The notes under the pieces were generated by a model. The model was not told where the DNA came from. It saw only the letters and a list, made by a program, of their open reading frames with translations, and ran no database searches. From positions 6,679,001 through 6,743,000 of the forward strand of contig NC_134031.1 of the NCBI RefSeq assembly GCF_964204645.1: DNA of 64,000 nucleotides, read 5' to 3'. The stretch is from Tubulanus polymorphus (Eukaryota; Nemertea; Palaeonemertea; Tubulaniformes; Tubulanidae). Shown here piece by piece: positions 1 to 11,172 of this stretch. Within the stretch, counting starts at the first letter, position 1; each line of letters starts with the position of its first letter. The position numbers and the translations under genes are program-made.

Positions 1-50
1 AGGAGGTACGATGAGCCCTGCACATGTAATTTTGCAGATTTCTTAGCCGA

Positions 51-581
51 TCACTTGTAAAGGGTTATGTGGATTGTGCCGAGGGCGTTATCATCAACAT
101 ATGTCCCACTGAAATGGAGGCCGTGATCACCACGGTCTATAGGGTTGCCATAATCGTTCCTTAGTTCGGATAGGAATGATTTGACACTGCTATTTGGGTC
201 TTTGCTTGACAGGTCAATAACTACTGACTGAGACTTTTCTGAGATATTAATCTGTTGGTTTAAAAGACCCAGTTTATTTTCTGTTGATGATTTTCGCCGT
301 CTATCCGAGGTTGTGGTATGGCTTAAGTGTTCTCTGAGATGCACGTAAGCGCTGTTAAGTTTTTGAAATTGTGCAGTAGCATTTGGAATAACGCTGCGAT
401 CCGGGTGAGTTTCTCGTGCCAGGGAGAGGTACTTAACGCGGAGCTCGTCCAGTGTAGGCAGTTTAACGAATTGCAAAGTGTTCATGCTTACTTTCACCTC
501 ATTTCCGGGTCTTTGTATGGACGGCGCCATTTTGAATTCCGACGATCGGTGTAGTTTCGTCACTATTTCGAGTCTACTCAC
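51..581 (-). CDS. J-domain (DnaJ-like) ORF
   Basis: This is an open frame of 176 residues read on the minus strand. Residues about 40-85 look like a J domain: a helix, a loop with the diagnostic HPD tripeptide (ETHPDRS), then FQKLNSAY typical of helix III. J domains stimulate Hsp70 ATPase activity. The rest is polar and not recognised. It lies 170 bases from, and divergent to, the ORF1 of a decayed LINE, so it may be a host gene fragment, a single-exon retrocopy or an accessory ORF of an older element. The start is uncertain because several methionines lie in the first 33 residues. The J-domain call is reasonable; gene status is uncertain. Confidence 0.5.
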   Translation of the reverse strand: MSRLEIVTKLHRSSEFKMAPSIQRPGNEVKVSMNTLQFVKLPTLDELRVKYLSLARETHPDRSVIPNATAQFQKLNSAYVHLREHLSHTTTSDRRRKSSTENKLGLLNQQINISEKSQSVVIDLSSKDPNSSVKSFLSELRNDYGNPIDRGDHGLHFSGTYVDDNALGTIHITLYK

Positions 582-754
582 GACTTAATAAGCTCTGGCG
601 TTTCTATACTTGCATCTGTGCAACATCGGAGTATTTAATTTAACCTCTAAGGGTTAATTTCAGTTACTTGACGGTAGTAATCGGTTAGTTTTGCACAAGA
701 TTTATAGAGCGACAAATTTCGCGGCCATGTCCTACTACAGCGCCACTGATTCCC

Positions 755-1780
755 ATGACGGCCACTAATCAAATAGACAAAAACGAGGAGGTGTATAAAG
801 ACTTAGAAGAGTCAATCAATGATTTAGTGCCTTCAATTCAGGAGATAGTGGATAATACCACTACCCTTATGACCGAGTCCTCTGAACTGAGGAAATCTGT
901 ACAATCATTATTAAATGATGCGCAGTTAATTATCGCTTCATTGGAACTTTCACATACTAAAAACAGTCTGAAGCATCTTGATAATAAAATTGGTAGCCTC
1001 GGCATTGCCGCTTCAAGTTTCTCGGAGAACTGCAATACAATTTTGCAGTGCCTGAACAGTATTCAACAAGATGTCTCGAGCAACGACAAAGTTTATCGGG
1101 ACTTGCTCAGTGAGACGCAGGAACTAGTACTCAAAACTCAAGATGAGGTCGTCTCACCTGGTTACTCTGTCTCCACGCGTATTGATGGCGTGGTGGATCA
1201 AATATCCAGTAAATTGGATCTTGTCTCAAGTCATGTGATTCACACCGAACGTAAATCGCATATGACGAAGCCTGATGAACCGAATCATGAAATCAACACT
1301 AATAGCGTTGATGATCGATCGGATAAATGCATTAAAGTACTGGTATGCTCTGATTCGATACTTAACAACTATGAAAGAACTATGAACTGTGAACTATGAA
1401 AGACTTACCCGTAATATCAACGCTAGCGCGGAATCCGTGAAAACTATAGTTCGCTGGACGATCTACACCGTTTTGGTGTGAACTACAACGGAGGCCATGA
1501 TATCGTAATCATTCACGTCGCCACAAATGACATTCGCCATTGTAAGAACTATGAAGAGGTGCGATATGAAGCCTGGAGGCTAGTAGCTCTAGCGTATGAT
1601 TTGGCCCGAAACTCCGGCGCTCGGATTATGATCTCTGGTTTGGTACTTAGTCTTGATCGTATCGTGGATGATAAGATTATTGATTTTAACATAAGTGTTC
1701 GAAGACATTTGGCTGATATCTGTGAAGCCAACATTCTGTTCTTTGTTAATGACAACCTTATAAGAAAGGGTTATCTATAG
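755..1780 (+). pseudogene. LINE A ORF1: coiled coil plus SGNH-hydrolase-like domain, frameshifted
   Basis: The first part (755-1399) is a heptad-rich, acidic protein likely to form a coiled coil, ending in a strand with CSDSILNN, which resembles block I (GDS) of SGNH esterases. A frame change follows. The second part (from about 1478) continues with DIVIIHVATNDIRH, the GTND-like block III. A terminal DxxH block is not clear. ORF1 proteins of CR1-type LINEs can carry an esterase domain; the role would be RNA or lipid interaction in the RNP. The break near 1390-1480 inactivates it. Confidence 0.6.
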
Positions 1781-1933
1781 CGTCATTTATTTAGGGATGA
1801 ATTCACCTCTCATATGAAGGAACTGCAGCTGTGCTTTCTAGCAATATCATATCGAAAAAGTACAACCAAATCTAAATCTAATTCCGGGGCATTTCTGTTT
1901 TAATAAAAAATAAGTTTAAACCTCATATCAGAT

Positions 1934-4900
1934 GTGTTTAAAAAAACTGCTGACCATATAATTTGGGTTGAAATTGATAAAGTAGTAACATGTACTGATA
2001 AGAACATTTTCCTTGCTTGTATTTATATACCACCTGTAAACTCTCATGTTTACAAATCGAAAACTTTGGATATTTTCGAATTATTGTACCAGGATATAGC
2101 CTCTTTCTCTTCTCAGGGTAGAATTCTTCTTTGCGGGGATTTCAATTCGAGAACTGGAAATTATATATATTTTATTGATGATCAAGGTAGAGACAGTCAT
2201 CTAAGTGATGATACTGGCTTTTCCATGTCGTCAGATTGCTGTAAATATAGGAGATCTCAAGATTTGATAGTAAATTCCTTTGGTCGTAAGCTTATTGACC
2301 TAAGTCATGTAACCTACGAATCCTGAATGGCAGAATGCTAGGTATTCTTATAGGTAAACCAACTTGCTACAAATATAATGGATGTAGTGTGGTTGACTAT
2401 TTTATTTGTGATGATGACTTAGTCAAACATATTTTATGCACTAAAGTAGATAAACTCACTATGTTTTCTGACCACTGTAAACTTTCATTATTCATCAATA
2501 CTAAGAGAAGTGATGATAAAAGTGACGTAAATAATTCTTCCACGCAAGCTTCCTCCTGTCCCCTTTTTGACAAACCCCATAGATTCAAATGGGCAGAGGA
2601 TAGCCTAAATAGTTTTAAAGCTACTTTTGATGGAGAAGATGTCATCAATAAGATACAACATCTTAGTAATCTATCTGCCCAGGACAATATCTCAAATTAT
2701 CTATCCTCCTGTATAGATATTTATAACCTAGTTTCTGAAGATTCTCTAAAATCAAGCCGCATTCTGATTAACAAGAACAAGAAAGATATCGTTGAACGAA
2801 AATGGTTTGATTCAGAGTGTCTGCAAGAAAGGAGAAAGATAAGAAGAAAAGTACGTAAAGTTTCGTTGTCCTCTAATTCTAATAATAGCTTAATTTCGGA
2901 CTACTATTCCGCAAAGAAAAAATACAAAAAATTATTAGCGGGAAAAAAAGAGCTTTCACGGACAATTGAATAAATGACCTAAATTATTCCAATTCAAACT
3001 CTAAGAAATTTTGAAAAAATATAAATGCTTTGCGTAATCCGCGCCAGTCGACACAATCAAATATCACCCTTAGCCAGTGGGCTCAGCATTTTAAATGTTT
3101 GAGCACTCCAAATCCTATGTACCAAGACAAAATTAAATCTTTTAGTGAAACATTGATTGAACTTGAAAAAGGACAACCTATCTTTACTCAGCTTGACTTC
3201 CAAATAACAGAAAAGGAAATTCTTGATGCTTGTAAAAACCTTAAATGTAATAAGGCATCGGGGCATGATGCAATTTTAAATGAAATTTTAAAGCATAGTA
3301 TGCCCTCAATGTTGATACCACTCAAGAAATTGTTTAATGCTATTTTAAGCTCTGGGGAATATCCCGCTGAATGGTCAAAGGGAATTATCACCCCAATTTT
3401 CAAGAAAGGCAATAAAGATGATGCTAACTGTTATAGAGGTATAACCATCACTAGTTCTTCTGTCTAATTCTAAATAATCGTCTGGAATCATATATTGATA
3501 CTAATAATGTAGTTTCGAAAAACCAAATTGGATTTAAGAAAAATGCGCGTTGTTCTAATCATCTTCTAACCATGAAGCATCTCGTGAATAAATATACCTC
3601 TAAACGGAAGCAAAAATTTTATTGCGCGTTTATCGATTTCCAACGTGCTTTCGACAGTGTAATACATGATGCATTATTTATCAAATTGATCAAAAGCGGT
3701 ATTAATAGCTAGTTCTACAGAATTATTAAGAATATGTATAAAAATGCTCACTCGCAGGTTCAAAGTAACTCGTATCTGTCAGAGTCGTTCCCTGTAAAAA
3801 TAGGGGTACACCAAGGAAACATCCTGAGCCCCATACTCTTTAATATTTTCATCAATGATATAAACTCCATTTTTACAGGTAATGACCTACCCACATTATG
3901 GGACATTACTGTATCCTGTCTTATGTATGCCGATGACCTAATCCTTTTCTCCCGATCTGAAAATGGCTTACAAAATTCATTAAAAAAACTTGAAAAATAC
4001 TGTTCTCAGTGGGGTATTAGTGTTAATGTAAATAAATCTTGTATTATAGAGTTTAATAAATCAGGGAAGGTTAATGATGTAAATAGATATGTCTTTAAAA
4101 ATGAAGCTATACCAATTCGTAAACAGTGCAACTACCTTGGTTTTACTATCTATTGTAATGGTAACTTCAAATTATCACAAGAAGTCCTTGCAAATAAGGG
4201 CTTTAGAGCTCTATTTAACCTAATCAAAATGCCTGGCTTCTACAGTCTTAGCATATCTCAACAGTTACATCTTTTTAATTCTCTTATTAAACCTATTATT
4301 ACGTGTGGCTCTGAAGTCTGGGGCTTCTCACCTATTATGACATACTTAAAAAACAGCTCAGAATTTAACGACATAGGTATGCAATACAATAAATATATTT
4401 CCCAAAAAGTACTCTCCAGATTTTGTAGAATCATTCTAGGCCTACACGCGAAGGCACCCATTTTACCTGCTCTTGGAGATCTTGGTGTTTTTCCATTAAT
4501 TATCGACATCCTCACATCATCAGTGAAATTTTGGATGGCAAATATAACTGGTGATCGCACATCTGTTATATATAAATGTTTTCTTTAAATGTATAATGAT
4601 AATCTTTTGAGGAAAAGTGAGTTTAATTATATCTCATGTATTAAAAAATTACTGATAAATTTCAATTTAAAAGACCTGTTCGATAACGTAGGAGGGTCCA
4701 ACAGTCCTGCTTCAGTCTTGCGACGTTTCAAAAATATCCTTAGGGAAAATTTTCTTCTTGGTTGGAGTGCAGAGATTTTTAACCCCTCTCATAGAAGATA
4801 TCTTTTTTATAGTAAAGTTAAAATCTCATATCAACTGGAACCATATTTGCTATTTATAAAAGACTTCAGTACAAGAAGCGCATTAGCGAAGTTACGCACC

Positions 4901-5176
4901 TCTTCACATAACCTACTTATAGAGAAAGGTAGACATCTAGGTATTGATAGAAAATCCCGTTTGTGCAATATATGTCGATGTCTAGATGACGAAACACATT
5001 TTATTACAAACTGTAGCATTCACAACTTAAACAGGATCAAATTCAACTTACAGCATATGGATATAAATGGTATTTCAAATATTTTTAATTGTATAGATGA
5101 AAACTCCAGCATAAGGTTTCTGTTAAACCTAGCTACTTTTACGAAATTTGGATTTAAACACATTGCATGTAAATAG
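1934..5176 (+). pseudogene. LINE A ORF2: endonuclease-reverse transcriptase, broken
   Basis: Endonuclease motifs are visible as LLCGDFNSR (about 2110) and SVVDYF...FSDH (2380-2480). RT motifs are YRGITITSS (about 3430), FIDFQRAFDSV (about 3630), HQGNILSPILF (3810) and LMYADDLILFS (3920-3950). The C-terminus has the CNICRC...H..C zinc-knuckle-like motif (4960-5020). Breaks: a frame change near 2326-2335, another at 2973-3030, another at about 3467, a TAG near 3712 and a TAA at 4586. The product would have nicked target DNA and copied the LINE RNA. The numerous lesions show an old insertion. Confidence 0.8.
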
Positions 5177-5425
5177 TATTGTAAATAGTATTTTAAAGTA
5201 TGTATAGATGTCGCCTTAAGCTCTCAGTTGCATCATCCGTCTCAACTTTGTGCTCTATTGTCATAGTTATGTTCCTATTGTATCATTTTTTGCATTTTTA
5301 CTTTTCGTTTCTTTTTTTATAAATTCCGTCTGCTTTCTTTTTTCCTTGTTTATGTTCATTGACAATCTTTGTATGTACAGATTATATGATGAATAAACTG
5401 AATTGAAATTGAATTGAATTCATCA

Positions 5426-7500
5426 CACGTTATCTTTGGATCAAAATTAATATGATTGGACTTAGCGATATGTTCTGACCGTGTTGCCGGCCCATATACG
5501 CAGCGTCTCAGAATGGTTCTTGAAGGGGGACCGGCCCATTGCGCAGTTTTTCAGAATGGTTCCATACCACAGATAGGGAGGCCCAAACGCCGCCTCTCGG
5601 AATGGCTCTGGGGGCTGCCGATGCGTGCGTTCGCGGTAAATTTTATAAGAGAGCTTACAAATAGTACCATACGAATTTTGGGGAAGAGTCAAATGTAAAA
5701 CTTCGTACGGGGAGTGAGTCAAAGCAAAATGTACGTACTATTAGCTCTCTATAAGTATGTCTGTATGAGAGATATCTAAAAAATAATGTCAAACGGCAAT
5801 TGTCAATTAATAGTCCCTCAATTTAAGCTTAATCATGCAATTCGTTGGTTGAATGGAGGGGCTTTTCAAATGAACGTACTGGTGGTGTGGTCAATATAGA
5901 AAGGACAAAGATCGAACGAGGAGGGGCCTAATGAAACGGCTGGGGCAGAATTTACGGTTAGTTATTTGAATGATAGGGTTTGTACCACTGACAGGTCAGA
6001 CGGGGTATGGGGGGTGTGGAGTTGGTTCCAAGAACTCTAAACATGTGAAGCATTTAGATTTATTTCCCGGCCAATTAATGAATCATTTTCGGTAGCAAAA
6101 TAAATAACAGGATTCTGCATTAATGCACCGTCCATTGGACGGGTATTCAGCTAGTCTAGATATAAATATGCACTACGTAAATCTTTTATAGTTTGCTATA
6201 GTTGCTGGACGTATCGGCCCCACTCCGCGCGGTTGCACCACCGCGCGGGATTTACGCGAAGCAGCAAACACAAACATGCCCACTCTCTCAACTTTCAATG
6301 ATAGAAATCGTGTGTGCATTTCAATTATTTCGGCTGTTAGGGTTTTAAGGCACAATATAAGTTGATGATGTGATATGGCGATGTTAATTAATGATAATTC
6401 CGCAGTGAAGCTAGTCACGAACGGTGCCGATTGAGTGTACAGCTGCCAAAAACACTGAAATGTGCGTAGTTGCGTAACTATTTGCAGTGAATTGCAGACG
6501 AAACATGAAGCCTTAACGGCCGTTTAAAAAAAATTATACCAATCGCAATTGTAAAATAAAATTTAGAAAGTTAAAATTCTGGCCATTTCTAAAATGTTAT
6601 TACTAATTTTTAGTCAGTGCCGAACGTTTAGTTTTTCAACAAAAATGAGGGGTGGTAGGTAGTCATGCAATTCAAGTCATCATTTATTGCACGTTACTTC
6701 CGTGTTGTTGAAAATCTCGCGAGTCCTGGACCAAACCCCATTGAACAATGTGATCTGTGTGCTGGCCACAAATGCACACAGATCACACTACACTACCCAT
6801 TACACACTCCAGTACCAATATTTAGAGTGTCTTTCTTCCTGGATGGTATTTCGCGAAAGAATGATTTATTAGTCTAGGTGCCACGAATCGTACAACTTTA
6901 TCAGATATCGGTTTGTTCAAAACGCAGAAATGCAGAAACGCAGAAATTGGTGTCTTGATTTCAGGGACAATAAAGCTAAATTTAATTTTACTTTATCCAG
7001 CTCAATTTCAGTAATTTCCGTAATACCGTCTGTTGAAATTATGCAGACGACATAGCCAAATTCACAATCGTTATGAGCCACGATGAATGAATCAAAAACG
7101 ATAATCAAAAACGATAAATGCCGACACGGTTTTGAAAAATGTGTAGATATTACATACCGCGTACTCATGAAAAATCCAATCATATCATGAGAAAGTTGGA
7201 AGGGGGTCCCAGAGTCTTATGCATAACCTGCAAATGTAATACTCAGCGTCTCAGGAAATCATTTACAGATGAAAAAGGAAACTCATCATATCGAAGATGT
7301 AACACTTGCTGTAGTATTTGAAAGATTCTTTGAATAATCGAAAGATTCTTTCTCTCTGCAATTAGACACTCAAATCAATTTGCGAGCGTTCCAGCTACAG
7401 ATTAACAGATAAACCACGAAACTCGTGGTAATATAGCCCGCTGATGAGACAAAAAAATTTTATTTTCTCAGCAACCGTAACTAGACTGAAAATCGTAAAC
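5426..7500. other. Non-coding interval with degenerate repeats
   Basis: No convincing gene. Between 5,470 and 5,620 a GC-richer stretch contains imperfect copies of CAGAATGGTTC separated by roughly 60 bases. Short strings related to the AACGCAGAAATGCAGAAACG motif appear near 6,915-6,945 (inverted relative to those at 7.64 and 8.81 kb), so pieces of the repeat family described next are scattered here. Confidence 0.4.
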
Positions 7501-7504
7501 GAGC

Positions 7505-7685
7505 AAGCAGAGTGAATGATTTCGAAGGTCAAATTCGTTTGTATGCAGCTGTAGTAATTAACTATGTTTGAATGCAGCTTAGGTTACTGACTACATGCAG
7601 CTCTAATGAATCCTTAACATTGTCCCGTAAAATGAACACACCAATTTCTGCGTTTCTACATTTCTGCGTTTTGAAGAAACCGCTA
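7505..7685 (+). repeat. Direct repeat, copy 1 (partner at 8,679-8,862)
   Basis: The stretch from TTCGAAGGTCAAATTCGTTT through CACCAATTTCTGCGTTTC and TGAAGAAACCG matches 8,679-8,862 with scattered differences. Both copies end in runs of (TTTCTGCAT/TTTCTGCGT). They flank the antisense gag remnant, so they could be remains of LTR-like ends or of a tandem duplication. Confidence 0.65.
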
Positions 7686-8049
7686 ACTCGATACGATGAT
7701 TTTCGGGTGATTTAAATGAATCATCAAACCCCCTATGAAACCACTGTTTCTGCGTAACTATGTGGGCTCTGTAGCCACACAACCTCCACCAACAATAATC
7801 TATGGCACACTATTTTCCGATGTACAGAATACGAATTGTGTACTCTTCGATGGCTTTAACTTTATCTTTAGTTCTCTTCGTGTGTCGGGCTTCAACACAA
7901 TTTACACCATTTTCGCGCGCTACTATTCGAGTCACTCTTCTGGCCACAATTAATATGGCTAGTGTTCTGACACCTGAAGCAAACACGGAACCCTGGTCAC
8001 GGTTTCTATTAAACACCGGATTGCGCATTTTCATAACGCTGTCATAGCT

Positions 8050-8676
8050 TCACGCGAATTCTGGCTTTCTCGGTTTCTTCATAGCTTCTCAAAGCTTGTT
8101 TGAAATCGGAGAATTCTTGTGCCTTCTCGTTTTGAGTTATTACAACCACAAAGGGCTTATACGATACCGGCAACCCTTTTAATGCTGAATTGCTATTAGC
8201 AAACTGTCCGAAATATTCTCATCAGCTTCCCTCAGGGCTGTAGCTGCTTTTTCAGCCCTAACGACATAGTCAGTTATTGACTCTGAATTCGTTTTTACAA
8301 AGACGTAAGTTCCGTGTAAAGGGAAATAATTCTCGGTTTTCCCTTACCTTTGTAATGCTGACGCAAAATATCCATAGTCTTTTCGCCATTGACCTTTCCA
8401 TCCCGCCGTTTCCATTGTCGTATAAGTATTGTATAATCTCGGCAAATGCCTTTCTTCATTTTTATCATCGTTCACAACTTTTCTTTCAACGACGTCTTTC
8501 AACTTTTGTTTTTTGAGATAACCCATTATCCTAATCTCCCAGTGTTCAAAATCGTTTTCTTCTCCACTGAAACAAAGTCTTGCATATCGACCAGGCTCGG
8601 GCCTGGGCCCATAACCTGTTGAGGGTTCTGTGTTAGACGAATGAGCCTGGATCACTGATTGACTTTGATTAGCCAT
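8050..8676 (-). pseudogene. Retrotransposon gag remnant
   Basis: Read on the minus strand, it opens with a proline/serine-rich leader, then LCFSGEENDFEHWEIRIMGY, a pattern common at the start of LTR-retrotransposon gag (polypeptide F.G..F..W). After about 110 residues the frame breaks. A further stretch (8,290-8,060) resembles the later gag helices with conserved alternations of A/L and E, including an S-Y-E-E-T-E-K-A-R run. No protease, RT or integrase follows, so this is an isolated, broken piece. Confidence 0.5.
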
Positions 8677-8678
8677 TT

Positions 8679-8862
8679 TGAGTGAGTTCGAAGGTCAAAT
8701 TCGTTTGGATGCGGCTGTAGTAAAAATATGTTTGCATGCAGCTTCGGGTTACTGACAACATGCAGCTCTAATGAATCCTTACCATTGTCCGTAAAATTAA
8801 CACACCAATTTCTGCGTTTCTGCATTTCTGCATTTCTGCATTTCTGCGTTTTGAAGAAACCG
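8679..8862 (+). repeat. Direct repeat, copy 2 (partner at 7,505-7,685)
   Basis: Starts with GAGTTCGAAGGTCAAATTCG immediately upstream (in gag orientation) of the gag start methionine and ends in a 10-base tandem of TTTCTGCAT units. Divergence from copy 1 is modest. Confidence 0.65.
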
Positions 8863-9745
8863 ACCAGATATCGTTTTCCGCAGGTGCAATTGGGAGATAA
8901 TTCTAAGCGACGCTTGAAAATGTTGTACATGGTATGTTCTATTCTGATCTATAATCATTTCAAATACTTGCTCTGTAATAAGCCGAAACAGCACTGCACT
9001 ACTAAAATGTATTATCATACATGCCTATTACTGATATCTGCAAAACTATCCGTACAGATTGCATTCCTGGTAAAACAGAATCAAGTCCTTCATCGATATC
9101 GTGAAGGTCCTTCATTCTATATATGTGATTGAATAGATATATTTCAAATATGTAGATAGATACCCATCTCTAGAAAAAGTTAAGTATTATCAATGCTTTG
9201 GTTTCAACTTTCATTCTTTATTTGCTAAAGTCATTTTCCCTTGCACCAAGAACTGATAACGTTTATGAACGCAATCTGGTGGAGCTTTGCGCATTCAGCG
9301 CTTGCTGGTATCGAAACTAATGATAATAATTCGTTTTCTTACTTGACACTTTACAAATTGAATTTAATCTCGGCGCTTTACAAAGTGTAAAGATAAAAAT
9401 CATAAGATACAATGAAACATTGGGTTATTAAGAAGATATAAAAATATAATCACATTTCAAATGTTCCTCTAAAAATTACTAGCATCACTTAAGAGCAGAT
9501 ATTAGATTAGCCGCATCTCACTCCAATTATAAGTCTATCTGGTCAAAGAGATCGATGAGTTTTTTTAATTTGAACATCTATGTGTATTGGGGACAAAATG
9601 TGAAGAAAGTTCTTTAACTGACCATAATATCACTTTTCAAATATTCCTTTTTTTAGTATGTTTTGAGCTTTTTTGGAGCGGAAAATAGCCACAGCTACGT
9701 CCGGTGGGTGTAGATGAAATACGTGCTATGATATCATTCTGTAAT
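8863..9745. other. Non-coding interval, probable 3' flank of the GPCR gene
   Basis: AT-rich, no coding signal that I trust. Includes the region downstream of the minus-strand GPCR stop codon; any polyadenylation signal cannot be pinned down. Confidence 0.4.
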
Positions 9746-10852
9746 CTATTTCTCGAAACGGGGCCGAAATAGTTGCATACCAGCTTGTCGGAAATGCCGA
9801 TTCGTAACGCTATAAATAAAGAAATTAGCGCACGAATCCACCACGGTCATAAGAATGCCGATTTTTCGGAAAACCATATTAAACCTGTAATTGCTAATGT
9901 TAAATCCTTTCCCTAAAAGTCGATCAATAAGAAAAATCGATTCGCAGACGATAAAAACGGATACGACTGCGATAACCATCCGCATCACTCGCTGTTCTTT
10001 CGTGCCCGATTCTCTCCGGTTGTTCAACATTGATGATATTTTACTGCGGTTCCTCCTCTTGAATAGTAAACTGATAATCAATGCCGCATTTGTTATACAT
10101 AATGATGTGAGTGGAACCATGACAGCTATAATGTATTCAGTCCATTTAAAGATTTTCTTACTCCAATCTAATAGGAAGCGGCGGACCTTCAGACTCTTGA
10201 TAAGTGGAACCCCTCTGTTAACTGAAATACTTGGTCCGTATTCTCCACATGGCTTAATGAACACAAAGCGCCCCCTGGGAACAAGTTGGGGTATATACAT
10301 CGTTACCGCGAAAAGATGTATGAAAATCAATATAGAATTGACGATTTTTCTTGACCAAAATATCCGGGATTTCAGCGGAAACATTACGATCATCAACCGT
10401 TCAAAACTTAACAACATTACACACCAGTTACGAGTCAGAAGGAATATGTAATAGCCCCCGTGGGAAACCTTGATGAAAGCTTTTCCAAATGCCCAGTCGT
10501 CTATTCGAAAAACAATATCACCTAAAAGCCGATAAACATGGGCCGTTCTCGCAGGGTACATGATGAACACAAACAGCGAGTAGAGCATATCATTGATAGA
10601 CACGGCTTTAATCAGATAATATGAGCGGTTTCTCATTTTGTCCAAAATGATAATAGTAAAAGCATTTGAAACTATGCTTATGATTGCTGCCGGTGCATAG
10701 AAACAGATGTAAATGTAGACGCTGAACTGATATAACCATTGGATAGGTTTCAATCGCCATTTGTCACAGTCGGTAAGTTGGATAAGGCTCGTCGTCGTTG
10801 TATTTTGCATTTCTGTCACCGCTTCGTTCGCGAGTGAACGCGGTGTCTGCAT
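9746..10852 (-). CDS. Class A (rhodopsin-like) peptide-type GPCR
   Basis: An intact 368-residue frame without introns. Seven hydrophobic segments are visible: TM1 around IISIVSNAFTIIIL, TM2 around SINDMLYSLFVFIMY, TM3 ending in SFERLMIVMFPLK (the E-R-L version of the DRY motif), TM4 IVNSILIFIHLFAVTMYI, TM5 YIIAVMVPLTSLCITNAALI, TM6 MVIAVVSVFIVCESIFLIDR and TM7 VVDSCANFFIYSVTNRHFRQ (N-F-F-I-Y in place of NPxxY). The layout resembles invertebrate FMRFamide/neuropeptide receptors; the ligand cannot be told. It should signal through G proteins at the plasma membrane. The first methionine is used; a second at residue 15 is possible. The start codon lies only 235 bases from the left end of the Polinton, which probably separates the gene from its upstream region. 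Confidence 0.85.
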   Translation of the reverse strand: MQTPRSLANEAVTEMQNTTTTSLIQLTDCDKWRLKPIQWLYQFSVYIYICFYAPAAIISIVSNAFTIIILDKMRNRSYYLIKAVSINDMLYSLFVFIMYPARTAHVYRLLGDIVFRIDDWAFGKAFIKVSHGGYYIFLLTRNWCVMLLSFERLMIVMFPLKSRIFWSRKIVNSILIFIHLFAVTMYIPQLVPRGRFVFIKPCGEYGPSISVNRGVPLIKSLKVRRFLLDWSKKIFKWTEYIIAVMVPLTSLCITNAALIISLLFKRRNRSKISSMLNNRRESGTKEQRVMRMVIAVVSVFIVCESIFLIDRLLGKGFNISNYRFNMVFRKIGILMTVVDSCANFFIYSVTNRHFRQAGMQLFRPRFEK

Positions 10853-11080
10853 TGAAAGATCTACTCGGTATATGGATGAAGAAGGCTGTCACCAGTGCGC
10901 GATACGAACCAATCACAATCCTACTCAAATGACAATCACTCCGACTAGCAAATCGACATCATCGCTCGTAGTTCACTCAGATCATCGAATAAATCAAAAT
11001 GTCCCGTATAAATCTTTAAGCAAACCGCGAGAAGCAGGAATGTCCAATCGCAAACCATTTAGCTGTTGCAAATTTCGGTG

Positions 11081-11086
11081 CATATT
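11081..11086. other. Polinton target-site duplication, left (CATATT)
   Basis: CATATT directly precedes the left terminal repeat and recurs at 32,013-32,018 directly after the right one. A 6-bp duplication is the norm for Polinton integration by a retroviral-type integrase. Confidence 0.9.
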
Positions 11087-11172
11087 AGTAATTGTAATAT
11101 GTGGGTTTTCAGATCAGAGGGCGAGACACCACTCGTCACCACAAGAAATTTTTTTCCCTTATAAATGGGGGA
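11087..11172 (+). repeat. Polinton left terminal inverted repeat
   Basis: About 85 bases match the reverse complement of 31,921-32,012, starting AGTAATTG and including CAGATCAGAGGGCGAGAC and CTTATAAATGGG. The right copy has an extra GAGGGCGAG unit. The repeat extends through the start codon of the first gene, so promoter and ATG lie inside it. Confidence 0.9.
11146..11167 (+). promoter_or_regulatory. Start-fused T-run/TATAAATG signal of the polymerase-side gene
   Basis: An A3T7 run, five bases, then TTATAAATG, whose ATG is the start codon. It lies in the terminal repeat and has a mirror copy at 31,926-31,948. Confidence 0.6.

Larger units (their letters stand above)
640..5425 (+). mobile_element. 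Near full-length, decayed non-LTR retrotransposon (LINE A)
   Basis: In order along the plus strand are a coiled-coil/SGNH ORF1, an APE-type endonuclease, a reverse transcriptase with YADD, and a C-terminal cysteine motif. The 3' end reads AATAAACTGAATTG followed by a short GAATT-type tail, as in CR1/L2-like LINEs that end in short tandem repeats. At least five frameshifts or stops interrupt it, so it is not autonomous now. The 5' limit is approximate. The superfamily is not fixed; the RT resembles that of LINE C at 44.8-46.4 kb more than that of LINE B at 24-27.6 kb. Confidence 0.8.

Noticed and set aside
6665-6877. Two overlapping short frames
   Set aside because: No motif, no homology seen, surrounded by repeats.
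7139-7321. Cysteine-rich short frame (CITCKCNTQ...RRCNTCC)
   Set aside because: CxxC-like spacing suggests a zinc ribbon, but it is only 60 codons, isolated in repeat debris, and could be chance.
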